Shown here: positions 1 through 12,400 of the stretch, one piece after another
How positions within the stretch are numbered: the stretch's first letter is position 1
Layout of the letters: each line of letters begins with the position of its first letter
From: Oscheius sp. JU75
Taxonomy: Eukaryota; Nematoda; Chromadorea; Rhabditida; Rhabditidae
Assembly: GCA_037178855.1 (NCBI GenBank)
Contig: JASJZC010000001.1
Span: 2,108,001-2,172,000, forward strand
DNA length: 64,000 nucleotides
Direction: 5' to 3'
Translations under genes and position numbers: made by a program
The notes under the pieces: model-generated
Database searches by the model: none
What the model saw: only the letters and a program-made list of their open reading frames with translations
Told to the model about the DNA's origin: nothing

Positions 1-3000
1 TTTAGACACAGAAAGTGTACAACAGGCGCACGTTGGTCTGGCCGATGTTCAGTTTTCAAAAACTACTTTTCGAGGTAATGACGACTTTTTTTGATTTCCC
101 GATGTTCTGCAAAGTTGTACAGCAGTTCATATACAAATCAAAATCCTATAAAAGCCGTACCCATTTTCGATGAGGAAGAGCTTCATTTTAATGTCGGAGA
201 AGACGGACTCGGTGTAGGTCGAATAGTTGCCGCTCTTCATGTCGTAGTCTTCTTCGAGGAAAGCCGGCGAGATGACCTTGCTCCTGCTCACAGAATGTCT
301 GTAGCAGTACCACTTTTGAGTCTCGTAGTCGCCAAGCCAGCTGAATCCGTAGATCTGCGTCTTCGCGGCAATATCCTTGCATTGCGCCTCGTCATTCACG
401 TTCTTCGTGTGCGATTTGCTGCCTAGATTCATGCAGGCAATGATGAACTTTGGAGAAAAAACATACCGATAGTGTACTGGCTGAGAGGATACACGACTTT
501 GGCCACCGCGTGGGCCTGTACTCCGACGTAGGTGTTCTTGTAGCCGACGTCAACTGAATATGCAGGGTTATTTTCGTCAGATTCAATATCACGGAAGGGA
601 ACTGTCCGCGCGCTGTCTGTTGGAAGCCATCTGCGTGTGGCTGATTGCAGCCTCTATGAGTTTGAACGCGAGGGACAAGGGGTTCGATCCCGCCCAGGGT
701 CACCATTTTCCATAAAGCACTATTTTGTAGAATTTTTTGAGCTGAGTAATAACAAATAAACATATTTAGGAAGTTTCCGGTCTCCTAACAACGACATAGC
801 ACTTCAAAGTGCAACAGTTAATGTATTGGTAAGAGTCGAGTCAGACGAACCAGAATGAATAACTTTTACAGAAAGGTATACTTGAAGCACTTGAGTTTTC
901 TATCTGACTCAGTCGGTTAGAAAGCTGACTGGGATCCAGGGAACCCGAGTTCGATACCCCCAAATGTAAATCAGTCTTTTTCCAGCATATGTTGGTAAGA
1001 GGGCTGAAATACACTAAAATATGATATTTTCAGCATAGCTCAGGCGGTAAGAGGCCCGAGTCGGAACCGCACGACCCGGGTTCGACCCCCGCGAAACGCA
1101 AACTTTTTTTAACAAGGTATGTTGAACAGAAAAAGAGTTCCCAAAACATGAAAAGAGCATTTTTACAAGATCTGTAGCCTCGAAGGGGATTCCGAACAAA
1201 AAAAAGAGTAAATTCTCACCAGCAGAAAAGTTCTGTAGCCTGTGAATCAGGGTGCAATTGTAGTTGGCCGATACTACGAGACAGTCGAAGAGATCATGAA
1301 CAAACTTCTCATCAACTTTCAGCGCCTTCACTTCGCTCCCATTCAGTCCAATGAAATCAGCAGCGGCTTGAAGAATCGCCGAGGCAGCCTCCACGATCCT
1401 GGCCTCTACTTGGCTCCGTTCTTTCGACTTTGTCCAGTCGCGATGATCCAGCATACTGTTGATTTGTCTTAATTTTGTACTTTTTATAAAAAAAAAAAGC
1501 ATTTGTAAAATTACCCATACGAGTAGCCTTTTTGGGTGAACGGGGCCAGAACAAGACCAACAGCTTTGTGGTTGATCGTCTTCAGGTGATGCCAGCTCGA
1601 GGGTGGCATTCTGCCGGCATCCGTCTTGATTTCACTCCTGCCTGCTTGAAGCGATTTGATTAGGGATTGGGCCTGTAAAATGCACGGGTTTCGCAACTTT
1701 TGGATATCAAAAATATCGACTTCGATTTATATAGTAGTATGACTGTCTCGAAACTGCTAACTACGGACCCAGCCGATTTTCATCGCCTTATGCTTTATGT
1801 ACATGACTGTCCTGACTGGACACCAACAAATTGAGGCTGTTTTCCTAGCGGCAATTTGTACCTTCTTGCCACTTTATGCGTTTGCAACGCACAACTCTCT
1901 TCTGCTAAGGCACAACGGTGTCTGCACAAACCGGATTTAGAAGCTATCAGGTCGTCCAAAATACGGCAAATGTCGTTGTAGAGTCATAGACCATTTGTTT
2001 TCGTATTCTCTTCGTGGCCTTTCATGAGATACCCATTTATTTTTATTAGGAAGCTTTTAGAAGGAAACCACTTACAGCTGTCATCTTGGCATCCTCACTA
2101 TCCAGCAGAATGTTCAGCCCTTCTCCGACTCCAATGTGCTGCGGCTCGATTACTCCCTCCAGATCCTCTGGCGAGATCTGCAAACGAAAAAAAAATTTAC
2201 TTCCTCCAAAATAAGCTTGGCTATGACTGGGATAATTGTTCTTGTAAACATGTCATCTTTTCACTCTGGACGCTTTACAATTGTTTTTCTTCTTAAGAAA
2301 AAAAAGCCTGTTCAAAAAGTTTGCTGCTCACGGCGATCGAACCAGGGTCGTCTGGTTCGCGAGTCGCGCCTCTTACCAATACACCACTTTTGCACTAAAA
2401 CTTCAAAAGACTGTATAGTCTGTTCACGAACAATATTGACCGACGACATACTGTAGAATTTTTCTTTTAACATTTGGCAGCAGACTTCGGCAGTTTTCTT
2501 GTTCTTTTCGCCAATTTCTCACCTTTTTTACGGTTATTTTCAGACATGGCGAATGAGAACAGAAAAGGCTGAAAAGCAAAAAATTCATAGAAAATCGGTG
2601 AAATCCGCTGTCAAAAGTTAAAGGACTGGCACGGCGGGTCCCGTGAGGAAAAATTATACAGTATGCCGCCAGTCAATATCTTTCCTTAACAGACTGTAGC
2701 TTTCTTCCGAGTTCGGATACCCCTAAAATATAATTGTATTTCTTGCACAGCTCAAATATTCCTACAAAATGGCACTACATAAAAAATAAGATCTCGGACG
2801 GGATCTAACTCCTGATCCCTCGCGTCCAAACCCTAAATATCTACAATCGGCCACATGCGGAAAGTTAAAAATGGATTCAAAAGATGACATACCGTAGCCA
2901 AAAACGTGCTAAACGTATCTTTCCTCCCATAGCTCGGGAAGCTGCCATTCTTCACCATCCACATCAGGTGACTGCTGCCGATGTAGTCAAACGATTCCTA

Positions 3001-5538
3001 GATTACTTTTTTAGTTAAAAATGCGTCAAAAAATTCCTACCCCATTAAGGAATGTGAACAAAATGTGTTTGTTTGTTCTGTCCGAGGCCGCCTCGAACAG
3101 ATCCCAGTTGGTTCCGATGGCTTTTTGTGTCGCTAGCAGACTGATGAGGGAGGTGAAGACGGAAAAGTCTGCAGGACTGACGGCCGGGATCAGACCGTAG
3201 CTGTCCATCCTCGTGGCAAGAAGCAGATAGCCCCGTTTTTTTGGCTTCTCACCCCTCTTGTCGATTGGGGGTGGAACGAAGGTATAGATATTGTCGCCGG
3301 AGAGCGGGTCGCAGTAGTTTACTCTTTTTTTTAATGGTTTTTGGGGTATCAAATGTTAAACTTACGTCCCCTCCAAACGGAGATCGATCATCATGGCGTC
3401 GGGACGGGATCTTCGGAGACAGATCTCCGAGTTGCCGGCAGCAAATTGCTTGTTTTCGACGTTGGTAGCACAGAAGGGATAGACTACGGAGCTCGAGCCA
3501 TTTTTGGGCTCGTTGAAGAGGTGGATACACTGAAAATTTGTGGATTGCAAGGTTCAAAATGCTTTTGCTAGGTTCAAAAATATGAGATCACTTTCGTTAC
3601 CCATTTGTTTTTGTGGACCCGTCTAGCAGGCAAACATTGCCAAGTTTTGTTGAAGGACTAACTCACTTTGCCTTGAACGAGGGTCCTGTCAGGAAAACAA
3701 ATGGGTACGGTAGTCAACACTTTTTACTGAACATGGCGCAACGCGTAAAGAATTTCCGGGTCCGGAGTCAGTTTTTTTTGTAAATTACCATTTTAGAGTT
3801 TTTTTTTTTGAACTTAAGAAAAAAGGCATGCGGAAGGGTCCCAAAGTGCGACGGCAAACCTATTATTGTGTGCGCGGCAAAGTCGTCTTACAAGATGACT
3901 GGTTTCCAACAAAACGCTGCGTGCAAGCCTAGCTCACAAATTCCTTTTTACAATGTTCAAATCATTTTCCAAGACTCTGCAGCTTCAGATTCGACAAATA
4001 TGGCTACAAACATCTTCTACATCAGTGACGACGATGACGACAAAAGCCACTGGACTGATTGGAGAAGACGTCAACGGACGCTCCATCCATAACGACCTCT
4101 ATGGTAAGTCCTTTTTGTTTTCCGAATACTTATAATAAGTTTTAGAGATGACGGACAGAAGCACACCTCGATTTCAACGAAGAAGCTCTCGAGAAGACCA
4201 TCAGGAAGGACTAAATCCCTTCCCTCTTAGATTATCTTTACCTACTCAAATAAATGTTTTACAAATTGTGTACAAGATTGGTTACCATCCGTTTCGGGCA
4301 AGTGCACTTGTAAAATTGTCCACTTCTTATTTTGGGAACTTTCCAACCGCCTTGTTCTCTGAACAGCTCGTTCAAACAAGTTTGTCACCCATGGGGATCG
4401 AACCCGGGTCGTCTGGCTCAAAGCCTGCCCTCTTACCGCCTAAGCTATGTTATAACACAAAATTTTTGTTCTCGGGTATCGAACCCAGGTTCTCTTACCA
4501 ACTAAACCATGCTGCAAAACTTGAATACTTCCCAAAGTAACTTGCTGAAAAAGTTTGACATCCACAGGGATCGAGTCGGGACGTCTGGTTATAGTGTGGC
4601 GCCTCTTACTAATACACCGTTTTTGCACTAAAACTTTGAAGGACTGTTCCTTTGTTCAGATACCGGAAACGCCTGAACATGATTGCACCTTCTTACTCAG
4701 TTCAAAAACTCTATGAAACGGTCCTTTACAAAAAAGTTAGATCTCGGACGGGATCGATCCTCTGGACCCTCCCGGTCAAATGCTAAGTGTCTATAATCAG
4801 CCACAGGCAGACGGTTTCGGACAGAGATAAGCGGAAAGTTTAAAAAAAGCCTAACGGCACGATTTTTGGTGACTCTAAAATAGGAAGCGCACCTTCTCAA
4901 TATCGGCTCTCATCGCCCGGTCCGAGATGAAGACAATCTGCATGTGATCCCAGGCCAGGTGCATCATACCCTCCGGGAAGATGGCGAATTCTCTGTTCCA
5001 GTCACCCCCGCCGCATCCATCCTTGTAGTAGCCGGTCCCCCGGTTCGGACAGCTCGCCTCATCCGACAGAGGCGCCATTGGACTGACCGAGGTTGTCTCA
5101 TCTCGATAGAGCAGCAGGCCACGAATACAGCTAACGGCACGGATTTTTGTGACTTCTTCTCTTCATTTTTGTGCTGTTTTTAAGGGATAAAGCTTAAAAT
5201 TACTTAGTTAAGAGGCTGCTCTCCATATAGAGATAGTAGGCGCCCTTGTAGTCGATGAATCGAGTTCTCCAGCACGACTCGAGCTCATCCAGATCACTGG
5301 CCTGGTCAATTTTGACAATGACACCGCGGGAGGCGAATTTGCTGGCTGGAATTTTGTACATTTTTAGGTGGAAAAGGTGCTATAGCTTTCGATAGTTCAT
5401 GGCTAGGAATAATTAAAACATACATGAACAGCCGAACTGATGGGTTCCATTGAGAAGCGTGAAGCAGAAGGCCCCGTTGTCGAGATTCAGCGCCTTGTAG
5501 TAGTCCTCCTCCAACTTTGCTTGGGAGATGAGCACTGA
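1..5538 (-). CDS. aph-2: Nicastrin (gamma-secretase subunit), 3' end off the window
   Basis: Nicastrin is the large glycoprotein subunit of gamma-secretase, the membrane protease that cleaves Notch and APP-type stubs. About eleven exons can be read on the minus strand, near 5424-5538, 5204-5345, 4893-5150, 3363-3535, 3054-3325, 2892-2997, 2079-2180, 1516-1670, 1225-1468, 466-553 and 130-430. Family landmarks appear in order: TLLNGTHQFGC near the N-terminus, CPNRGTGYY, CDPLSG, LLLATRMDSYG, then FLNGESFDYIGSS, which keeps the conserved Glu of the substrate-recognition domain. Further on come MPPSSW and SPAFLEEDYDMKSGNYSTYTES-like lumenal blocks. The exon with the transmembrane helix and short tail is not in the window. 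The signal-peptide exon upstream of 5538 was not identified. The intron at 3536-4892 is long and holds several tRNA-like repeats. Identity is firm; single exon edges are approximate. Confidence 0.92.
635..705 (+). repeat. tRNA-like repeat, subfamily 3
   Basis: GTGTGGCTGATTGCAGCC (A-box-like) and GGGGTTCGATCCCGCCC (B-box) lie about 40 bases apart. Related copies in reverse orientation are at 2785-2853 and 4743-4808. It lies in a nicastrin intron. Confidence 0.6.
1031..1151 (+). repeat. tRNA-derived SINE-like unit, subfamily 1
   Basis: The head CAGCATAGCTCAGGCGGTAA (A box) and CCGGGTTCGACCCCCGCG (B box) are followed by a tail that is not part of a tRNA, AAACTTTTTTTAACAAGG...AGAGTTCCCAAAACATG. 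The tail recurs after other copies at 4325, 12111 and 32846. Confidence 0.7.
2301..2418 (-). repeat. tRNA-derived SINE-like unit, subfamily 2
   Basis: The minus strand reads GAAGTTTTAGTGCAAAAGTG, GTGTATTGGTAAGAGGCGC, the B box CTGGTTCGATCG, then the shared tail start AGCAAACTTTTTGAACAGGC. The non-tRNA leader TTTTAGTGCAAAA is shared with the copies at 4527 and 32735. Confidence 0.65.
2785..2853 (-). repeat. tRNA-like repeat, subfamily 3
   Basis: Plus-strand text GATCTCGGACGGGATC, then a stretch ending CTACAATCGGCCACATGCGG, matches 4743-4808 over about 70 bases. The reverse complement resembles the 635-705 unit with a damaged B box (GAGTTAGATCCCGTCC). Confidence 0.6.
4325..4456 (-). repeat. 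tRNA-derived SINE-like unit, subfamily 1
   Basis: The minus strand reads ACATAGCTTAGGCGGTAAGAGG, ACCCGGGTTCGATCCCCATG, then the tail GTGACAAACTTGTTTGAACG, GCTGTTCAGAGAACAAGG and AAAGTTCCCAAAATAAG. It lies in the long nicastrin intron. Confidence 0.7.
4527..4650 (-). repeat. tRNA-derived SINE-like unit, subfamily 2
   Basis: The minus strand reads CAGTCCTTCAAAGTTTTAGT, GTGTATTAGTAAGAGGCGCC, a weak B box GACTCGATCCC, then GTCAAACTTTTTCAGCAAG. A shorter degenerate unit with TGGGTTCGATACCCGAG lies next to it at 4463-4520. Confidence 0.65.
4743..4808 (-). repeat. tRNA-like repeat, subfamily 3
   Basis: The minus strand reads CTGTGGCTGATTATAGACAC, then AGGATCGATCCCGTCCGAG. It is a partner of 2785-2853. 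Confidence 0.6.
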
Positions 5539-5599
5539 AAGATAGCTCGTACTCCATTGTGCAATTGTCAAACTTCTGTTAACTAGACCATGTCAAAGC

Positions 5600-6485
5600 T
5601 GCCAGCTCGAAGCAAAACTAGTCTAATTCGAAGAGTTATTCACCCGCCCGAACAGGAATCACAAGAAGCATCTTTTCAGTCCCAGGCCACCATTTCGCAT
5701 TTCCTGCCTCTACAATTGGCAAAAGGCAGACGCCTCGGGCTTTTATCAAGAATAATCCCAAATGAACCTTGGAAGAATTTCTGTGGAAACGTTGAATCAG
5801 AAAACGGTCGGACACTACGGAACAGTATTGAAGCATAACGTAAGCAAGTTTTATTTTTTTGTAAGTTGCAAGGCTGCTTGGCCACGATTTATGGCAATTT
5901 TTAGTTCAAAGTTAGCGCGTCATTTTTTCCCAATTTCTTTGTGTCTTTCTGTCTTTATAGGGCAGTCTATACCACTACTTACCGTAAGAAACACAAGAAA
6001 CCCAAAAAAAGATGAAGATAAGAGCGCAGTGAAGAAAATAACTCAGATTTGAATCCGCGCGCACGGGTCTCGAGACGTAGAGCTACCGCCAAACTGCAGA
6101 CATTCCTTTTGAACAGACTACCATTTTATCGTTTATCACCAACTGTATACTTCAAATAGTGACTACGTTTCAAATTCTAGTCATCTCTAACAGCTTCTAA
6201 CATGAAAAAACCTTACCTAAACTTAAGAGGCCCAGAAGTATAAGTAGCCGCCTCATTGAAGCTACCTCATAGGATGTTGTATCTGTGAAAAAATGACTCA
6301 AAATCGATTACTTTCAAGAGGAAAGCCAGCCTTCAATCCTTCATCTAAACATCTCACTCACGATAGCCATACAGCGCGAATAACACCATTCCTAGGGTTA
6401 AAAATACCCAATAAAGTGAATAAAATTTATGCAAACAAAATTTAACAAAAACATCGGGTTTTTTTTTTTCGAGTAAAAACTGGGT
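5600..6485. other. Spacer between nicastrin and GluRS genes
   Basis: This should contain the nicastrin first exon with its signal peptide and the GluRS 3' UTR. Open frames here are short and in conflicting frames, and none has a convincing signal peptide joined by a splice site, so I leave the exon uncalled. Confidence 0.5.
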
Positions 6486-9400
6486 CTATTTCTTCGGGGG
6501 CTGGTAGTCCTTGCCGGTGGCTGATTTGTAGTCCTTCTTCAGGGCCAGGAGGCGCTCGATGGCTGCCTTCGTCTCGGGTGACTTGGCGTCTTTGGACTTG
6601 AGCTCGCGGACCAGATTGCCCTGCTTCTCAATTTCGGCCGAAATCGTGGCTTCACCATTGGAGGGTGATGTTGCTGAAGCAGCCTGTCCCGGCTTGTATT
6701 CCTGCCCTGTGGCGGCCTGAAAAAGCGTATTTTTTTTTAGCAAATACTGAGATACTTCTGTGAATTAACCTAAAAACTTTTTCACTCAAAAATTCGTTGA
6801 TTTTATATACTACGTTGTGGCAATAAGCAGTTCAAGTGATTGGCGGGAGGTTGTAATCGACTTTGGAGCATGGCGCAGTCGGTTAGTGGTCCGTCTACGG
6901 AACTAAATAACCCAGCTTCGACCTCCAGGTTTGACAAGTTTTTACCAGTGTTCCAAAAAAGTTGCGTACACTTTTAGAGGGTATAAAGCGCCATTAATTT
7001 GACCAAATGAAACACTTTTTTTTCATCTTCACACATTTTGATCGTGTTTGCCGATCTCAACACGGGCTTTCTGCATTGCCAAATGCTCAGGAGTTGTATA
7101 ATTTTATGGCTAGGAAACCATAATATGCAGAAAATCCTCACCTTGTACTGTTTCTTCAGATCCAGGAGCTTGGTAATGGCTTCCTGAGCAGCTGCTCCTT
7201 TCGGATCCTTGCCCTTTAGCTCACGGACGAGAGTTCCCTGGGCATCAATCTGTGCGGACAAATCCGCTGCCGAGTTCGAGGAAGCAGGTGCCGGTTTCGG
7301 GGCGGCTGGGGCAGCACCAGGCTTGTACTCCTGTCCCGTTGTCTCCTTGTACTTGAGCTTCAGAGCCAGCAGAGTTTTGATGGCTTCCTGGGCCGCGGCT
7401 CCCTTCGGATCCTTGCTCTTCAGCTCACGTACAAGAGTTCCTTGGGTCTCAATCTGTTGAATAAGATCGTTTCCACCAGTAGCTGGGGCTGGAGATGCCT
7501 GTCCTGGCTTGTATTCCTGTCCTGTGGCGGCCTGGAAAGCATGGTTTAAAAAAAAATATTTTCCCATACTGTCAATCCCAAAAGTGTCACAAGAGTATTA
7601 TTACTTCCTAGGCTCTTTTCATGCCCAAAAGAGTCAAATTTGATTGTGTACTAATTTTACGTATATGGCGCAGTCGGCTGATCATCTGACTACAAAACAA
7701 AAGGAGTCGGGTTCGACCCCCGGCCATATCATTTCTATGTTCGTGAAGTAGTTGATTTCGAACGAAACGGTCCGAGTTAGGATTCAAAATTTTTCTTAGT
7801 TTTTTTTGTACTTATATTAGATAAAATACGGTAGGCTTAAATAGGCTCACCTTATACTGTTTCTTCAGATCCAGAAGCTTGGCAATGGCTTCCTGAGCAG
7901 CTGCTCCTTTCGGATCCTTGCCCTTTAGCTCACGGACGAGAGTTCCCTGAGCCTCAATCTGCTGGGCGAGATCGTTTCCTCCACAGGCAGCTGGTTTTGG
8001 GGCGGCTGGGGTAGCTCCAGGCTTGTACTCCTGTCCCGTGGTCTCCTTGTACTTGAGCTTCAGGGCCAACAGAGCTTTGATGGCTTCCTGGGCCGCGGCT
8101 CCCTTCGGATCCTTGCCCTTGAGCTCACGGACTAGAGCTCCTTGGTTCTCGATCTGGGCAGTCAAATCTCCGGCCGAATTGGAAGAAGCAGGAGCCGGTA
8201 TCCCTGTCGGAACGGCTGGTGGCTTTCCAGGCTGGTAGTCATCTCCAGTCAGGGCCTAAAGTTATGTTTTTTGAACAAAAAAAGTCAAAATTACCTTGTA
8301 CTGTTTCTTCAACTCCAGCAACTCCTTGATGGCGGCCTGGGCAGCGGCTCCCTTAGGATCCTTTGCCTTCAGATCACGGACCTTGAGTCCCTGCTGCTCA
8401 ATTTCGGCATAGACGCCGGCAGCCTCGATTTTGGGCAGCTTGGCAGGAGCAGGAGCCTCAGTCTTCGTGACATCCTTCTTCGTCGAACCGTCTGGAATGA
8501 AGATCAGAAGAAGCGGGGTCTCGTTTCCACTGAAATTGACTTATTATGTCAAGGAAATATCGAAGAAAGTGGTCGAGATCCTTTTGCATAGCTCTGTGTC
8601 CCCGGGCTTATGTACCCTTCCATTAACTTTTGGTAGAGACTACGGTTCTAAAGACTACTACAAACGTTAGAAGGCATCGCGTTTTTTTTCTGTCCTACCG
8701 CGGCTTGTGCACAAAGGTATTCGTTTTAAGCCAACTAGACAAGTTGACGCTCCTAATACCTTTTACATAAAAATCGTATTCTAATGCTCCATTTCTACGA
8801 ACAACGATCGTATCTAAAGTATCCACAAACCTGAACTCGCTCTTCTCGCTGTAGACATGATCACAGATGTAGAAGCCCTTCCTCTGGACTTGGATAATGT
8901 CACCCTTTTTTAGACCGGCCAGACAGGGTTCTCCGATCATTTTCGTGTAGTGCTAAAAAGAGGAACTTAGCACCATTTAAAAAAAAAACTCACAACAGAA
9001 TCGTAGTTGATGTACTGCTTCCAGTCCTCGTCCTTCCCTATGACGGCCTTGCTGATGATGTGATCGTATTCGGCACAGACGACAGGAATGTGCGATTTCG
9101 GGGCCGTATTGCCGAGCCAGGTGACCTTCATCGTCTTCTTGTAGTCCTAAAATTGTCATTTTTCTTGGGTAAAAGGCGAAAAAAAACCTTATTGTCCAAA
9201 TCGAGCGTGGCCTTGACGCTGACCACCTGGTCGCCCTTCCGCTCCACAGCGGCAATCTTCAGGTTTCCCCAGTTGACGAAGGTGACGGTATCGCCGACTT
9301 TGAATTCGCGAGCGTCAGTCTGCTCGACGAGCAATTTTGAGCCACGGAGGATCTTTTTCGTTCCGATGTCAGCGTTCTGAAAACACATTGTTTCTGCAGT

Positions 9401-12400
9401 GGTAGCTGAAAAAAGTGATTGATAAGCTAGTAACTAGCAGGGTTTGACGTTAAAATAGTGACAGGCCGACTGGAAGAGGTAGTCTATCTGGTTGTGAGGC
9501 AAGCAGAGACAGAAAAGAAGGCAGTCGAAGATGTTATTGAATGTTGGGAACAAAATGACAGGCTGGGGTCTTGACAGAAAAGGGATTTGACAGCCTGACA
9601 GATAAGATGGGACATGTAGACAGGGTCAAGACTGACAGAATGGGCCCGACAGAAATGGACAACATTTGACAGACTGAAAAATTTTCGAACAGATTGACAG
9701 AGAGGAAAACACGTCCTACGAGCAGAACGAGATTGAACGAAGTTACAGAGACATGAGATTGAGCTAGCTTTGACAGAGTAAAACTGACATGATCAGATTT
9801 GGACAGACTGACGTGGGACAAAGTAGAAATTTAGAACAGATGGTTGGCAGACACGTGTGGGGTAGGTTGAAATGGACGGACTGACCGCCTTTCGAATTGA
9901 CTGTCTACGGTGTCACCCTGATATAGACAGAACCTGTCCAACAGATTAACTGAGGAGATTGAGAGAGGAACAGTGCCAGTACTCTGGCAGTCAAAAAAGC
10001 GCCTTGTCTGTGTGATTAGCTGAAAAAACCAACCTTAGGATGAAGAGCAACCTCGGCCTCCTCGCTCTCCACAGCTCCATCGATGATGACCGGCACAACG
10101 TTCTTCTCTTCGAGAGCCGTGTATCTGGGCACGACGGGGTCGATGACCTTCTTGTTGAAGGCCCAAATCTTATCCCATTCCATCATCACAACGGAACGGC
10201 TGCCGCCTTGAGCCACAATGAACTGCTTCAGTCCCTCGACCGTCATTCCTCGACGCATGACTCCGCGGACAGTGGGGAGACGCGGGTCGTCCCTGAAAAA
10301 ATGACAGGTTAATTATACTATCTCTGTCCCAATCCCCTGTCAATAGAGTCAAACCCATTTCAATCGTGTTTATGTTCACTCTCATTCTGTTCCTTTTCTA
10401 GTTCTCACATGTCTATCCCTATCTACCGGGGCTAATTTCTTTCAAACTATCTCAAGTAGATGGTCTGTCTGCCAACTTATCCAGGACACATCGTGTGCTC
10501 TGTCAGCCACCATACTATTCCTGTGAATGACATAGTCAAGTCTACTCGGATTCTATCATATTCCGGCCAATCTGTCTTGTTCTCATTTGGAATGTCCAAT
10601 CCATTCACTCCTTCTGTCAGTCATTCTGTCTATATCTGATTCTATACCTGTCAACCTGTTCCGTTCTGTGCTGTTCAATCAATTGTTACTCCTGTCTCTG
10701 TCAACAAGTCCTAATCTTACCTGTCAGTCTGTCAAAGCCATAGCGCATTTTCTCTCCGTCCTGTCAACTAGTCGCTCTCCAAACACTTTAGAGTGAAAAA
10801 GCACGTACCATCCCTCGACATGACGCTCCTCGACGAACCAGGTCAGCTTTCTCTTGCTCATGACCGTATTGGTCATGTTCAGACGGGCGTACTCCCAGAT
10901 GTAGGGCTTGCGGAGGCCGAGAGCTTCGCAGATAAAGTAGTACTGATCGTCGCGGTCATGATATTCCGTGGTGCGCAGGGTATGCGTCACACCCTCGATC
11001 GAGTCCACAATCGGACAGGTAAAGTCGTACGTCGGGTAGACCCTGAAAATTTGGGCATTTTTGCTATCTGAACGTGAAAAAAATACTTGTAGCGGGTTCC
11101 GGTGCGCACGTGCTCCTCGGGCTTGCAGCGGTAGATGGTGGGGTCGCGCATGGCTCCGTTATTCGAGTTCATGTCCATCTTGATGCGCACGCAGCACTGC
11201 ATACCACGCTGGCTGCCCTTCTTCATCTCCTCCCACAAGGCCATGTTCGTCTCGACAGCTGAAAATAATGGGGTTCTCATTAAGTAGAAGCTTTGCACAA
11301 GCTGTGTCGCAGGACTATCACGTCTCCTCCATCTACATCTTCCGAACTATTAGCCTATGCCGACCATTTTAGATAGGAGTATGATTTCAAGGAAACGTGG
11401 ACGATGACAGGATCAAAGTTTTAAGGTGACAGGGACAGGACGTATGTCAGTAGCAGTTCCAATGGTAGAAAGAGGGACCGTGTCCCTATTTGTTTACTGG
11501 TCCATGTCTCTACCAGATTGGCCTACTAGTGTTCACAAATCGTTCTTGTTCATATTTGTCTGTCAGTTCTCGTCTCTTTTCTGTCTGTTTTTCTCGCAAA
11601 CTTGACTTCAGTATTGGACAACAATTTCTCTCCCTGTCCCGGATCCACTTAGCTCATCGCAAAGTCAAAACAAAAAATACAGGTTGACAGGGACGGGATT
11701 AGATTTGCTGGCTCCCATAAAGAGACAGATGAACAGATTTCGGCGAAGATATATAGGGGCAATTGATAGGATTTGAAACAGCCAGATCCACAAAGCTTAC
11801 ATGCATTCCTGTTCTTGCTCTCGACGCGCTCCTCTCGCTCCTTCCTCATCGTCTCCGTGTCCGTGTCGTCCACAAAGGCCTTACTTTCCTTCAGCAGCTT
11901 CTCGGCCATTTCCAGCATCGTTTCAAAGTAGTCCGAGCTGTGTGACCAGATGTCCGGCTTGATTTCCAGCATCTCCAGGTCCTCGAGGATTACCTGAAAT
12001 GGCCATAGGACAATAAATATAGATTTTCAGCGTGGTTCAGTCGGTTAGAAAGCTGACTGATACTCAGAGCTTCCAAGTTCGGTACCAGAACAAGTAAATC
12101 TGTCTCTTTCAGCATAGCTCAGACGGTAAAAGGCTGGAATTGGAACTGTAAAACCCGGGTTCAGACCCCATGTGTGACAAACTTTTTCAATAAGCTATCT
12201 TGAGATGAAAAAGTCATGGGAAAGGATCACAAAGGGAAGTTAGGTCAATTTTACGAGAATCTAGCCCCGCAAAGAGGTCACATCAAACCTGATTCAGTAA
12301 AAAGGCCCTACCTTTTCGAAATGAGCATTTTCCTTGGCCGGATTCGTGTCATCGAAGCGCATAATGAGCTTGCCATCGAAAGCCTGCTGATAGTACTGAT

